From contig CP021222.1 in the NCBI GenBank assembly GCA_003999685.1, positions 930,001 to 994,000 of the forward strand: a stretch of DNA of 64,000 nt. Reading direction: 5' to 3'. The notes beneath the pieces are model-generated. The model was not told where the DNA came from. It did no database searches and saw only the letters and a list, made by a program, of their open reading frames with translations. The position numbers and the translations under genes were made by a program. Source of the DNA: Taiwanofungus camphoratus (lineage: Eukaryota; Basidiomycota; Agaricomycetes; Polyporales; Taiwanofungaceae). Of the stretch, positions 38,671 through 50,859 are shown in pieces. The number at the start of each line of letters is the position of its first letter. Within the stretch, counting starts at the first letter, position 1.

Positions 38671-41077
38671 ATGTCCGACCCGCAAGGATACACTGCGCCG
38701 GCGCAGGTGGACCCCAGACAAGTTGGTCGCCAGGGTCCAAACCTGGATGGTCAATATCGCATGCCTACCCATCGCCATACTCAAGATGATGCGTATCCTC
38801 GAGGGCCACCCCATGAATCGCCCGAAAATTGTGAGCTGTCGTTCACAAGCCTCCACTCAACTTGCAGCCACCCTGACCATCTATCATCACCCCGCAATGA
38901 TTTCTACTTACCATGCTAGCGAATTCGCTCATGCATCACCAGAATCATTCTGTCCCATCACTTCCCTCTCAACCCTCTCCTGATGAACAGTTGGATTCAG
39001 TGCCTCCGATGCCCCCACCCTACGAGGTCACCGATATGTTCAATAGCTTCAATAACATGCGCATAAGCGACCCTACCGGTCGTGGAAACGGCCCACCTTT
39101 TCTCAATGCAGGCGATCCAGTTCCTCGCGCAGCTACATCTATGTCTATGCATTCTGGGACATCAGCACAATCGCCGTACCACATGGCCCCTCGTCCTAGT
39201 CTACCGGCGTCTCCAGATCATGCAGTAAGGCGCATGCCCCCAGGGCGTGCCCTTGATGCAAGCTCGGTTCATTCCGGTGGCAGTGGGAGTAGTCCATACA
39301 ACAGTGCCTACAGCGATGCGCACGATTCGCTGGCATACGATGGTTCGGTGGAGACGGACGGGACAAGCACATATTCACACGACGATCCCGCCCTTCAGTA
39401 CCCTCCGAACGGATTTGCTATACATGATGGTACAGGGGCCTATCCACCACATCGCGGCTATCCTCCGCCGAATTGGCAAGGTCAACATCCTGGCTACGTT
39501 AGTCATCCTCCGCCTCCGCCTCAGAATCAATACAACCCTCTATATGCTGCAGCTTCTAATGTCCTCGGAATGGGTCCCCCACCTGGCGCGATGCCTCCTG
39601 CACCGAGTTACATGCCTCAACAGTATTATGCCAACAATATGTCTGCACCGCGACCTCCGAGTCAAGCAGCGCCGTATCTTGGACGAGGTCCATATCAGCC
39701 GGGACCTCCCTCCAATTATCCTGGGTCATCCCAGACTTCCCTTGCGAGGGATCCATCGATAACTCCATCAATAGCACCCTCGGCTGCCTCTTCCGCACCT
39801 AGCAACGACGAGGAAGAGTTCGAGCGAAGGCCGGCATTACATCGATCAGGTACTACGGCCTCAGTAAATCTACGGACGCAGAAGACCAAGGCAATTGACC
39901 TGAGTGCTCCTCCATTTACAAAGGAGTACATCGACGAGTATCGACAAAGAATCAAAGATGATCCTGATCCCGAAGCGCATTTCCAATATGCGAAATACCT
40001 CATCGAGGCAGCAAAGAAATTCGGTGCTGATGCGAAAGATCAACGGAACGTCAAGAAGTATCGCGATACTTTGATTGCGGAATCGTTGAAGGTGGTTCGA
40101 CGTCTAGCAACGCAAGGACAGGCATATGACGAGGCACAGTTTTTCTTGGCGAATTGCCACGGTACTGGAATGTTGGGTCTCCCCGTTGACCACGAACGGG
40201 CATATCATCTCTACTTGCAGGCAGCCAAGCAGAACCATGCAGCGGCATGTTATCGAGTGGCGGTCTGTAATGAGATTGGCGCAGGAACGAGAAGAGAACC
40301 ACAACGTGCGTTAGCGTTCTACCGTAAGGCTGCGTCGCTGGGCGACACAGCCGCCATGTACAAGCTGGGTGTCATACTGTTACGTGGGTCTCTGGGCGAG
40401 CAGCCAAATCCGCGTGAGTCGGTCGGCTGGCTCAAACGTGCTGCGGAACAAGCAGACGAGGAGAACCCTCATGCCCTCCACGAGCTTGCATTACTCTACG
40501 AAGCGCCCAACTCGGGGGTCGTGCCCTACGATCCTGCCTACGCAAAAGAGCTCTACACGCGCGCAGGGCACCTTGGGTACACGCACTCGCAGTACAAGCT
40601 GGGTCAGTGCCATGAGTATGGTAGCCTGACGTGTCCGGTCGACCCGAGGCGATCGATCGCATGGTACACGAAGGCTGCGGAGAAAGGTCATTCAGAGGCA
40701 GAGTTGGCGCTCAGCGGGTGGTATCTGACAGGTAGCGAGGGCGTGCTAAAGCAGAGCGATTCGGAAGCATATCTATGGGCAAGAAGGGCAGCAAATAAGG
40801 GCTTAAGCAAGGCTGAGTACGCCGTCGGATACTATGCCGAAGTTGGCATTGGCATTAAGCAGGACATTGAGTTTGCCAAGCGATGGTATATGCGAGCAGC
40901 AGGTACGTTCTGGATTCGGGCTCAGGGCATACAATTATTTGACTTTTTCTGCGTTTAGCGCAAGGCAACAAGCGAGCGATGAACCGCTTGACAGAGATGA
41001 AGCGATCTGGTAATAAACGGGCAAACATGGCCCGACCAACACGCCAGGAAGCTAAAGATGAATGTGTGATTGGATGA
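38671..41077 (+). CDS. SKT5: Sel1-repeat protein, SKT5/CHS4-like chitin synthase regulator with CaaX end
   Basis: Likely activator or localiser of chitin synthase. The ATG at 38671 gives MSDPQGYTAPAQVDPRQVGR. The intron at 38831-38919 joins PEN to SNSLMHHQNHS and removes an in-frame stop. A long Pro/Ser/Tyr-rich disordered N-terminal half (38920-39890) is followed by about seven Sel1 repeats from SAPPFTKEYIDEYRQR (about 39905), for example AQFFLANCHGTGMLGLPVD, ACYRVAVCNEIGAGTRREP, AMYKLGVILLRGSLGEQ and HSQYKLGQCHEYGSLTCPVD. The intron at 40903-40958 leads to the last exon AQGNKRAMNRLTEMKRSG, ending in a C-terminal CVIG with TGA at 41075-41077. CaaX prenylation boxes occur at the end of yeast Skt5; Gly at the last position is unusual. 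About 750 aa. Confidence 0.9.
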
Positions 41078-41229
41078 TTGCTTTGATTTGGGAGAGGATT
41101 AGCGAGATGTTTGAGTTGTGCAAATGAGGACCGAGTCGTCTGCTTTCCTTTCTCTTATCTCCCTTCGGTACACCGTGATCTTATCTAATCTTGTTACTTG
41201 TACTGCTTCTAATACCACCAACGCCCGCA

Positions 41230-41974
41230 ATGGATGAAAGTGAAGTGAGCGGGACAGCTTTTAATGCTCCAATTTCCGGGATGGCTTTGACCAAGAGAAC
41301 AGATTTCTTTGTTAGAGCATCTTGACCTCTCGCAGCTGACTTGTCTCAACGAGGAGGGAGAATATACGTTGAAATCCATTGTATCGTCTAAGACCAAAAA
41401 TACCGCCACAAGTTCATATGTGCTCAGTGATGTCGACGAACAATTGCTTCTGAACATAATAGTATGTTTCCTGTATTTTTGGTACCTGTAATGATCTCTA
41501 ACTTCTCTACAGTTCAACCAGACTGTCCGTGTACGTTCCATGGTCATTCAGACTTCAAATGTGGCGCAAGCACCTCGCAAAATAAAGATCCTGATCAATC
41601 GCCCATCCATAAGTTTTGATGATATTGAAGACGGGCAGGAGGTTGCGCAGGAGTTCGAGCTCACAGAGGATCAAGTGAAGGAGGGCAAGCGTATCCCTCT
41701 GCGGTATGTCCGCTTTCAGGCAGTGAATAGTCTCCATGTGCGTGATCTCAAACGGGTTGTAATCCTTGTTTGTTTCCCGAGTCTGATATGACACTGGAAC
41801 AGATCTTTGTAGAGGCAAATCAAGGTGGTGAGGACCGGACGCGAATTGATGCTGTTGATTTCTTCGGATTTCCAGTTGTGTGCGTGCTTCATCTTTTTGC
41901 TCAAATGTTTGGACTAACACTACTTATTTAGGGGGACAAGAGATTTGAGTGGATTACGAAAACAAGAAGATTGA
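41230..41974 (+). CDS. Stand-alone PITH-domain protein (TXNL1-type C-terminal domain)
   Basis: The PITH (formerly DUF1000) domain binds the 26S proteasome in thioredoxin-like 1. The ATG at 41230 opens a five-codon exon (MDESE); a GTGAGC intron at 41245-41302 joins it to ISLLEHLDLSQLTCLNEEGE. Then come VLSDVDEQLLLNI, FNQTVRVRSMVIQTS, KIKILINRPSISFDDIED, FELTEDQVKEGKRIPLRYVR with FQAVNSLH, IFVEANQGGEDRTRIDAVDF and FFGFPVVGTRDLSGLRKQED, ending at 41972-41974. The sequence follows TXNL1 (LRYVxFQxVNS, IFVxxNQGxEExTRI) rather than PITHD1. No thioredoxin domain or CGPC motif is found upstream, where the gap to SKT5 is only 150 bp. So it is a domain-only protein of about 180 aa. Confidence 0.88.
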
Positions 41975-42223
41975 CCCTGGCCCTCGATGCGTTGATGTCC
42001 GAACAAAAAGCTTGCGCGCCCCATACCTACATTCTAGCCGCAACTCGAGCACTTGAAGTCGCCAATTGAAGAACCTTTGTCGCATTACAAACCATTAAAT
42101 ACTGTATTCAGATGAACTAGGAACGTATGTGTATTGGGGATAAGCATGAAATATAAAGCTGTCCTCGATATCGAATTAGAAGAATGGCGAGAGCGACTGC
42201 ATTGTGGACATGTCCGTAAATCT

Positions 42224-44100
42224 TCATTTACCGTCTATTTGCAGCCACATGCTCCATCTCCACCTTTCCTCTTCATTGCCTTCAAATATCCAGTTAACCT
42301 TCTTGATCTCCGTGAAGCCCTCGGTTAGCTGTGGCTCTTCGTATTGTGCGCGGAAACTTGTGAAAGCGCTGTATGGCAGCAGTCCTCGTTTCGACTATCA
42401 AGTTGTCAATGAATGCGTTATCAGGAAAGGTATGCAAGATGATTGCTTACTTCCTTTGCGGCTAGGGAAGGTGGCAGGTTGAACGCGCGATAGAGGTTGT
42501 TGTGCCATGCGAGTTCGAGAGAGCCATTGAACACTACACATCTGTGATCCCTTCATTTAGCCATATGTGTGTTAGTTCAAAGTACAGGAGCTAGACCTTA
42601 TAGGTGCGTCGAGTTTCTTGGCGAGATCGACATAGTACTTTCTCGTCTCTGTGTTTCGGTTGGTGTTGTCTGAATCACAAGGTCAGGATAAGTATCTGGT
42701 TGGAGGTTTACCCTGCTCACCAACGACACAGCTATTCCCTTCTTCTATAGCCTCTCGCGTGGCTTTGATACATTTTTCTCTAGTACGCAGGGTGTCCTGG
42801 TTCACGTGGACATACCCCTCCGACTGGAAGCGCTTCCTATAGAAAGAAGATTTACCTAGTGACGGATAGCCCACGAATAAGACGATCTCAGGTGTTTTGT
42901 TGCGTGGTGGTAGGAGGGGAGTAGAGGTAGGGGTGACTCGAGGTACTGATTTGATCAGCATCAATCGGCTATCATAGCATGAGTAATCGTTATAAATTCG
43001 TACGGTTTGTCGGCAGCGAAGATGTGTGGAAGCCTGTTAACGCGTAAGGTGCGGGATGGAGTTTGAGGAAGTATTCCTGCAGGTTAGTATGAAAAAGAGG
43101 ACAGACATGCTAGGTCTGTAATTGTACCTCAGGTGTAAAGAACGGTATCCCTACATTCAGTGCCCACTTTCTGTCTGTTCCAGCATGATCGTCTGGGCGG
43201 CCAGCTGCGTCTCCAACAAAAAAGGAAGCTTCTTTGTCTAGAAGCATGAAAAGTAAAGCACCTCATATATAACATCTCGAGCAGGCGGACCTATCTGGAC
43301 CTTGTCTCGGGCGAATATGCGTTCAAGCTCATACCACATGCCCGGAATAGGTTTGCGAAACCCATCGTGGGCGGTTGCGGCAAGCAGACGGAATGGCACA
43401 TCTGGAAGCTAATGGGTGCCGCACTTGTCAATACTCGCTCCCTAAAATGCGTCAAACATCCTCACAGCGGCACCTATAAGGGGTATTTTCTTCCTCCACT
43501 CGGCCAAAGCCGCACTGCGGAGAGCTTGGTTTGTTATTATGACTACAGAGTATCTGCGACAATATGTTTGAAGATAGTCACCCATGGTGATAGCCGTGAA
43601 TACTTACCCGGAATCGTGTATCTCTTTCAACTTGAGAGGTATACCAGGCCTCCACCACTGAAATTGCGGGGGAGAAGCGGCCTTGCCTTTCTTCGGAAAA
43701 CTCGACTGGATGATACATCCATCAAGATCAAAAGCGGCAACTTTCGGGCGATTCTCTGCACTGAGATTGATTCCATGCAGGCAAGTATACTTGGGTCCGA
43801 GTGCGGGCTTTAACCATTGGAAGCTCGATTGTTCTTCAGACTCATCTTTGCTGGACGTCTTGTCAAATATTGGGAAGACTGCTCAATGGTACATAAATGC
43901 GTTAAGTCTGTAGAGGCCAGCCGAGAGGACACTACGTTTCGTGGCTTTCCGAGAAGTGCTGCCTTCTCCTTCGTCGAGGTGATCTGCAGACCGCTTCTTG
44001 ACTGTTGTGGATGCGGCTAACGATTGAGACGTAAGGTCGATGTTGCGTCTATCTTCGATGCCTCGTCGAACAAGAACTCACTTTTGGCTGATTCTTTCAT
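42224..44100 (-). CDS. PNKP: Bifunctional polynucleotide 3'-phosphatase/5'-kinase (PNKP)
   Basis: Repairs DNA strand-break ends by removing 3'-phosphates and adding 5'-phosphates. The ATG at 44098-44100 gives MKESAK; introns with GTGAGT and GTAGTG donors join it to [19 protein letters not shown], then [13 protein letters not shown]. The HAD phosphatase motif is [20 protein letters not shown] (nucleophile DxD, about 43715-43770). It is followed by [49 protein letters not shown] and FTPEEYFLKL. The kinase half has [20 protein letters not shown] (P-loop GYPSLGKS, about 42850-42895), [18 protein letters not shown] and [18 protein letters not shown]. The end is [20 protein letters not shown], stop 42224-42226. 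Both active sites appear intact. No N-terminal FHA domain, as in fission yeast Pnk1. Convergent with the PITH gene (249 bp). Confidence 0.92.
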
Positions 44101-45097
44101 AGACGCAGACATACCCAAGCGAGCAAGGGTGCGAAGCGCAACCGAGGATTGCACTCTTGTGGGTCAGCGGAACAAGTGCTGTAAGATCTTGAGGTTGGTG
44201 CGCGTGCGTGCCAAACGCGCTTGTGGCTGAAGACGATCACGATCAGGGAAATGGCCGAAGGACTTACATAAGGACCAACGACGACGATTTCCTTGTGTTC
44301 AAGCTGGAGACAGTCTCAAGTGCGCTTTTCAATTTGTGGGACAAGTACACGACGACCTTCTCTGAAATCATCCAGTCTGTTGGAAGGTGTTGCTGCTCAT
44401 GGATGAATGACTAGACTTTACATGGCCTGTCTGTCCGACATAGGGCACCACCTACTCACCAGTGATTCGGTTGTGCACACTCGGGACAACCTCCGAAGTG
44501 AGCACCAGACGGCCGCTACCTTTGCATCACGCCGAAATCGAGCTTAGGCAGTGGCTCATACCGTCACCAAATGTATGCTTTGCTGGAGTCCGCATGTATA
44601 TCTCATTAAATGTGGATTGACGGTATCGTCTTCAAGTAGATATGAGCATACAGTGATCACGGAAAGGATGCATGACCTTTAGGGACGTGCGTATGCTTTG
44701 TTCGTTATTGTGTATATCACTCATAGCTCTTGTTTACACATCCACCGAAATGGGGCGATAAATATGTACGTATTCATTGGAATATATGCAAGTGTCGCCA
44801 AAGGGATGTATTGGCTGTTTGAGTTACACCTCTCTGTCTTCTGGAGGGATGCAGGTACCACCTAGGAAGCCTCCCAATTAAGTCTTTTTGCTTCAGGATC
44901 TGCCCATTACGCAACTATCCACATTCATGCATCAGCATTCGATGACTCTCCGCCGGAAGAGAGGTCTCCGAATTCGATTGACGGTAACGGATGAGATTCC
45001 AGAGCACCAGTGTATGCTGTCAGGCCTGAAGTCACCAGGTAATGAAGTCTGTATGATGGCTCCGCAGCTGCTTGCATGTTTAGCTACAAAAAGGGTG
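44101..45097. other. 1-kb intergenic region
   Basis: Lies between the PNKP start and the end of the DUF6533-like gene. No gene recognised. It holds the PNKP promoter (no clear TATA) and AT-rich sequence around 44600-44800. Confidence 0.5.
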
Positions 45098-46697
45098 TCA
45101 GCGACGTAGCCAGTGTGCCCAAATATCGCTATCACAGACCAGTAAGCGGGAGCCGAAGATCGAAAATGAGGCTATGGCGATGCTAGACAAGTATAAAAGT
45201 TCGGTGTGTTCACAGGTCCATATAACAATTGTACTCACGGAAGAAAGGCAACAAAGAGTGCCTCCTACAGGCACATGTGCATAAGGACAAATCAAGATGG
45301 CTAAAAACGCAGTCGACTTACGCTGGCGGTCTTCCAGACGATGACATTGATCAAGATCGCGATAAGTACCCCACCGAAGTAGATGACAGAGTCACGCGCG
45401 AGGGCGATAACCAGGTCAGGGGTCTTTATGCCTTCTCGAGCTATTCGTACAACTCTCCAGAGGGAGAGAAAGAAGATGATCCCCTCAAAGGTAAGCATCG
45501 GTAACCAGAATGTCCAGGCATAGGGCTTGAGGTTGGTTGGCAGACATCCAGTGAACATGGCGACGGGCAGTTCAATGACTAGATGAAAGAAATTGAAGTC
45601 AGCTTTTGTGTCAGTGACAAGCAAACTGGCCTACATCGAGGATCATGCACAATAAGGCTGATGATGGTGGTCTCGCTTACAAGCACGAAACTGTAAATGA
45701 CACAGAGTGTGATCAAGAATGCTCGATTGCGGCCATACATTGCATAAAGCCTCAAAATGTAGACCGCTGGGAAATAATGTAAGTTAGGACCGTCGTCTCT
45801 CCCCTCCAGGCACAAATGAAAGAAGTCACACCACAGATTGCGGCTTCATAAGGAACCTGTGAATAGACCAGAAAATTCAGCCAGAAAGTACACCTGATTC
45901 ATGGTTCCTCAATGAGTTGATTATTTCACTTTGGTCATCACAACGCACAGCTGAGACAACGTCAGCTAGGCTGATTTCAAGAGATTGTTAGAACTCACTT
46001 TTTTCTCTGAGCCATGAGCTATGGCTAAGACTGTCAAATGTACAACAACAACATTACCAACGGCAGCATAAGTCGTGGTGAGAAGATTACGAACCAATGT
46101 TGTCAAAACTGTGATCTCTGATTTAGAGCTCGGTAGCAATCAATAAAATTTGGTCATAACTCACATGAGGTTAGCTATTCTATGTGACGAGACTCAACAT
46201 CAGGATGTTTGTTTTGATTTGAATATATTAGATGAAAACTGACGGCCAGTACCGATTCTGGTGGGTGCATCTGATATCATTACTCTATAACACCCAAAAT
46301 TGATTTGCACCTACCCAACAGAAGAGCACACGAGTCCACGTGAAGCGTTTGCACCATATATACTTTACCTTTCGGCACATAAGTCCACCTCTGCGCGTGC
46401 AAAGTGTTGTTGTATTTCATACCTCCTTATCAAAGGTTAAACCTGCAAGAGTGGGTGAGAGACATTTGAACTGAGGAATCAGCTCTGAAGAAGCGGTCTG
46501 CTTACACAGATCGTATATTAGGAGTGCAAGGGACATAACTGAATAGCTTAAGTGAGCACGTGATCGTCCATCTTAGAACATATCTGACAAAATCACTCAC
46601 CCCATGTGTAACGGAGAGCACGGTAATCGTGTCCGAATGCAATCAACTGGTCCAGTAACTCTTGCTCCATAGTCGCAATAGAAATATTAGAGGACAT
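45098..46697 (-). CDS. DUF6533-like multi-pass membrane protein
   Basis: Member of a large Agaricomycete family of predicted seven-helix proteins of unknown function. The ATG at 46695-46697 gives MSSNISIATMEQELLDQLIA. Small exons then read YRALRYTW, VMSLALLIYDLCLTFDKE and RWTYVPK (the DUF6533 block), NRYWPIANL, and TLVRNLLTTTYAAVGNVVVV. Clearer exons follow: AVYILRLYAMYGRNRAFLIT (about 45700-45760), CVIYSFVLVSETTIISLIV, FHLVIELPVAMFTGCLPTNL, YAWTFWLPMLTFEGIIFFLS, REGIKTPDLVIALARDSVIY, GVLIAILINVIVW, then EALFVAFLP and IAIASFSIFGSRL, stop at 45098. About 10 exons, some under 30 nt. The RLYAMYGRNR motif is typical of the family. Several junctions in the first half are guesses, and decay there cannot be ruled out. 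Confidence 0.7.
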
Positions 46698-47853
46698 TGT
46701 GAAGTTGGGCCAGAAATCACTTTGAACACTTGGAGTGAGTGCATTCTGACGGAGATGCTGATTATGTACTTGCAGGGGATACACAGGACCGTGACCACAA
46801 GAGAGGACAGATCAAACAGCTTATGATGATCAACTTCATGATGTTTGGAAATGGCAAACCTTCTTCATTTGGCATCAAATAGCACTGCCCCGAGGAATTG
46901 CTAGTGAACATGATAAGAAGTGTGCACCGTTCAAGTAGCAGGAACACTCCGATGATTGATGTGGATTGAAATCTTTTTGCGGATTCTCAAGATGATTAGG
47001 ATCTGCAATGACTATGTCTGCTTCTCAAAGTAGTATACACAGATGTCTTGGACTTGGTATCAGGTTCTCAGGTGACATGTCGAGTGGGGCGTCTGTGCAA
47101 CTGTCCATCAGAATCAGATACGTAAAGCAATGTAAGGCTGTCTGCATCTAAAAAACTTCACTTCCGGAACTCCATTAACACCCGCGGCCTAAAGCTCGAA
47201 CAGAATGCATTGGAACATGCTGCATCGTGGCTCAAGATGGCCATAATAATGCCTAGATTGAATCTGATTGAGTTCTTGGTCATTCAGCACGCACTATCAT
47301 CTCCAGACTGCGCACAATTTCCAATTCCTATTGTCAATATGTATTGATGACACCTTTGAGCAGGCGTGCCAGGGCCACAGATGCTTCATCTGGCGGCTGG
47401 TCAAAACACAGCATACGAGGGAAAAGTTGATCAGATGACACTTGCCTTGACTCCACAAGTTGCTGCAATGCTGAAAACTGCCAAAGAGACAACGTGTTGG
47501 GCAATGCAGCCTCATGCTGTCGATAAGACAAGTAACAATATTGGCAACCCTATAGATGGTTGGAAATTGCAGAAACACGCGACATGACAGCGGCTGCACT
47601 CCGGCGGTAAAATTGAGAATTCTTAACAGTACCCAGTCCACAATCAATATAAACGACGGACGTGACTGCATAGGTTCAATATCAAATATGGTGCATGGAT
47701 TATCTACACCTAGAAATGGTCAACTAGCAATAGCCTGAGAGAACTCAATCAAAGAGAAACAGCAGCGGATAATTATGTACTAGCTTCAAGCGTAATGCGA
47801 GTAAGGGAAAAAGTCATACAATCAGAAGAGACAAGGACTTTTCGTAGGACTAC
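46698..47853. other. 1.15-kb intergenic region
   Basis: AT-rich sequence between the membrane-protein start and the methyltransferase stop. Frames of 60-124 aa on either strand have no recognisable similarity. Confidence 0.5.
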
Positions 47854-48543
47854 TCACAATGGTGATGATTGTTTCAAGGGATTCCGGGCTTCAAAAAGTG
47901 CAACGACACCCACGATTCTGACCTCCACCTTTTCAAAGTAAGCTCGAAGCGCTCTCTCTAGATTTTCCATGCTATCCTCGCTATTCCCGAAAATGCCCTT
48001 CTTGTTATAGATCGACATCAGCTGTCTCCCCAGCCAGTTGTGGTGTACCCCCTGTCCCAAAATCGTCGCCCCATAAAGTACTCCGTTGGGAGCCAGCGCA
48101 AGGCTAAGATTGGCAAAAACGTGGAACCCTTTTGCCGGAAATGTTCCCGGAAGGCAATGAAACAAATAAAAAAGCGAGATAGAGTCGAATTTCGAATGAA
48201 AGGCCTCTGGGATGGAGTCGAATACGCTCTGCTCGACTTTGTCAATCGATCCCTTGTAGCCTGCGTTACGAAGACGCTTCTCGGCAACAACGAGGGTATT
48301 CGGATTGAGATCGAGTAATGTGATGCTTTTGGCTTTTGCGAGGTGAGACGCAGAGGCTGCAAGGTAATACCCTGTGCCGACGCCTACATCCAGATGTGCG
48401 TTTTCACTAAGGTTCTTCTGAAAGAACGGCAGGATCGTGGAGCCAGTGGGACAACGCCAGGCCCAGGAATTTGAGGCGACAAGGACAATGAAATCGTAGA
48501 GGCGTAGGGTTGTGGTGGAATACACTTTAGCAGAGGCGTCCAT
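47854..48543 (-). CDS. Class I SAM-dependent methyltransferase
   Basis: A single-exon methyltransferase of about 229 aa starting at the ATG at 48541-48543 (MDASAKVYSTTTLRLYDFIV). Motif I is LDVGVGTGYYLAASASHLAK (SAM-binding GxGxG-like, about 48355-48400), followed by ITLLDLNPNTLVVAEKRL (acidic ribose-binding Asp). Then come FDSISLFYLFHCLPG and NGVLYGATILGQG (strand 5 region). It ends VALFEARNPLKQSSPL at 47854. It resembles small methyltransferases found in fungal secondary-metabolite clusters, but no synthase, P450 or oxidase lies nearby, so the substrate is open. A GTGAGT overlaps the stop codon, so an additional 3' exon is possible though not needed. Confidence 0.82.
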   Translation of the reverse strand: MDASAKVYSTTTLRLYDFIVLVASNSWAWRCPTGSTILPFFQKNLSENAHLDVGVGTGYYLAASASHLAKAKSITLLDLNPNTLVVAEKRLRNAGYKGSIDKVEQSVFDSIPEAFHSKFDSISLFYLFHCLPGTFPAKGFHVFANLSLALAPNGVLYGATILGQGVHHNWLGRQLMSIYNKKGIFGNSEDSMENLERALRAYFEKVEVRIVGVVALFEARNPLKQSSPL

Positions 48544-50434
48544 GCTGTGGATATGGTTGTATTGAAAGATAGAAACAGACCGTAGACACGCAGCGTACAC
48601 CCCTTAAGTGAGCGTTGCCTTCCAAGGCGAGCTGCGCAACTGCCCGAGTTGTCTCTTGAGGGTACCGAATAGTAGCGAGCGTTCCATTGACCTGTCCCTA
48701 GATAGTGGCCAACCTTGTTTTGAGATTGCTTGCTTCGAGACAAGGGGTATGCAGAAATCAGATTTAAGACCAGGAACCCCCACCCCTCCCCCCGTGGGAG
48801 TTTCCCACAAACCATATATGAATTTAGCCAGGTTCCATGAGTGAGAGGCACGAACATGGAACAGCGTCCAGCCGAGCATCAACTGAGCTGACCACATCCA
48901 TCATTAAGCCTGCAGTCAACCGTCTCCAAAGATAAGGTCCTGGCAGGTCATAAGAGAGGGATGCTAGAGGAACGGACTGGCAGCGGTTTCAAGCCTGCAA
49001 AAGCTCTCACCAGGGGGCTTACCGCTATCCCAACTGCTCTCCCTTTCAGGGCCGTTTAGGTGTCTCCCACCTAAGCTTGATCCGGGAGGAGTAAATGTAC
49101 TGTCCCCAAAGCAAGCAGGCAAGCAGATAGGGCGCACGACAGTAACATGACCTTCCGGCAGGGTGGTTTACAGGTTGGGTGGGGAGGAGTCAGGGGATGG
49201 AGGCTTCGTCCCAGGTGACTCCACCGCGGACGTCAAACCGAGCGTTTCCACCCGGCGCGAGGTTTCGTCGATAACCATGCGGCGACGACGAGGCTGGACC
49301 TGGGGTACGGCATTTGCCGGTGCATACCCCTTGCTTCGAGAACTTGATTGTTCGCATTGTATCCGCTCGTGTCACTGTCCATACATGAAACCAGGAGATC
49401 CCTCTCGGCTTACTGTTGAAGCTCGGTAACAGTCACAGGGTGGTTTGATAAGATCATAATTTCTCATTTCGGTAAACCCCTTATCGAGAGTCGCCGCTAG
49501 TTCGACCGCCGATTGGAATGCAATGAAGAGGTAAGTACGGACCAGTCTGAGGATAACAATCTATAGAAGCATGCCCTATCGTGAGTATCATCGAGGCCGA
49601 ATACAGGGAGCTTACAGTCTCCTTGAGCTTGAGACTATGTATCATAAAAATCCCGAAAGCCGTAGATATACTCATGCTCTGTTGCCCGCTTGAGTGACTT
49701 GCAAGAGAAGGGAATGAAAGAGCCATCGCGGATCATCGATGTCGTGAGTGACATGCCCGTGTTGTAGGCACGCCGCTGGAGCTTGTTGAGGTTTCGGGAC
49801 ACCCGAGAACTCGCCGCCTTGAACAGTTCTTTGTTGTGCACAACACCTACTGCCATCACATTCCGTCGTCGTGACCGCTCGTACTGGATGATGTTCAGCT
49901 AGTGTTCAGTCTCTTGAACTCTGAAGTATGGTCGATGCTGTTGCTGCGACATCGGTTGTTCCATTCTCTCTGACTTCAATGAGTCTGCACACGATACAAA
50001 CGGTCCTGTTTGATGTCTTGCACTTGTTTGGCATCATACTCTTATTTCTACATGCAAGCTCAGTCTCTCTTACTAACATTGCCTCTATGCATATGCTTCC
50101 CTCGTGTATCAGCGTAGAACCATTAGAAGTGCTATTTTTGATCTCCTTTGCCGGTATGTCATACATATCTGAGCATCAAAACAACCTCACATGTTGTACT
50201 AGTGTCCTGGTTCTCTTATTACTGGTGCTACTTTCTCAACTACGGGACAAGATATCAGATTGCTCCTTAGACGATCACTCAGAAGTTCGAACATCAACAA
50301 GGATGACACTTTCACGATTCGGTTTCAAAGCATCAGCCCCAGACTTGTCCGCAATGTTTGTCGGAATTTCAGCCAGTCTTCTAGCAAGTAAATAGTCACA
50401 CTGGAGGATGTGAAATGTGTTTACTGCTCGTTCG
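48544..50434. other. 1.9-kb region without a supported gene
   Basis: Contains the methyltransferase promoter and scattered short frames. One on minus (49635-49859, including SRVSRNLNKLQRRAYNTGMS) looks protein-like but matches no family I know. A hydrophobic plus frame (49928-50395) has skewed composition and no start context. Possibly decayed sequence. Confidence 0.4.
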
Positions 50435-50859
50435 TTAGACACCGCGGCGTGGTCGACGTGCATCTCGCGACAGCAGCCTCAAAACACATGCAAGGAACTT
50501 AACCATCGTATTGGGAGGTAGAGTGGAGTTAGAAAACCGAATATGACTTCTAAGAGCGCGTAGCAGAGCTAGTGATGTACAAATAATTTGACTGAGACCA
50601 GGTGGATACACAATAAATGGGACGCTAATGCAAAATCGCAGCAACACCGAAATTTTGAGAGTGAATATGGCCAGGGGGTTAGACAGTGGTACACACAAAA
50701 AGCGAGTGCACGAGGGAGACAATATGCTCCACGCGTGGATGGAATGGAGGACAATGCGAGAGCAGCTTGTGATGATGGAAAAAAGATGGGAACTTATGGC
50801 AGACACGGAACCAAGCACGGCGCCATATTGTGAGGGAGCTGGAAATCTTTTGATGCGCG

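Noticed and set aside
49928-50395. 155-codon hydrophobic frame on the plus strand, a possible small membrane protein
   Set aside because: No convincing promoter or start context, Leu/Ser-dominated composition, and no family resemblance.
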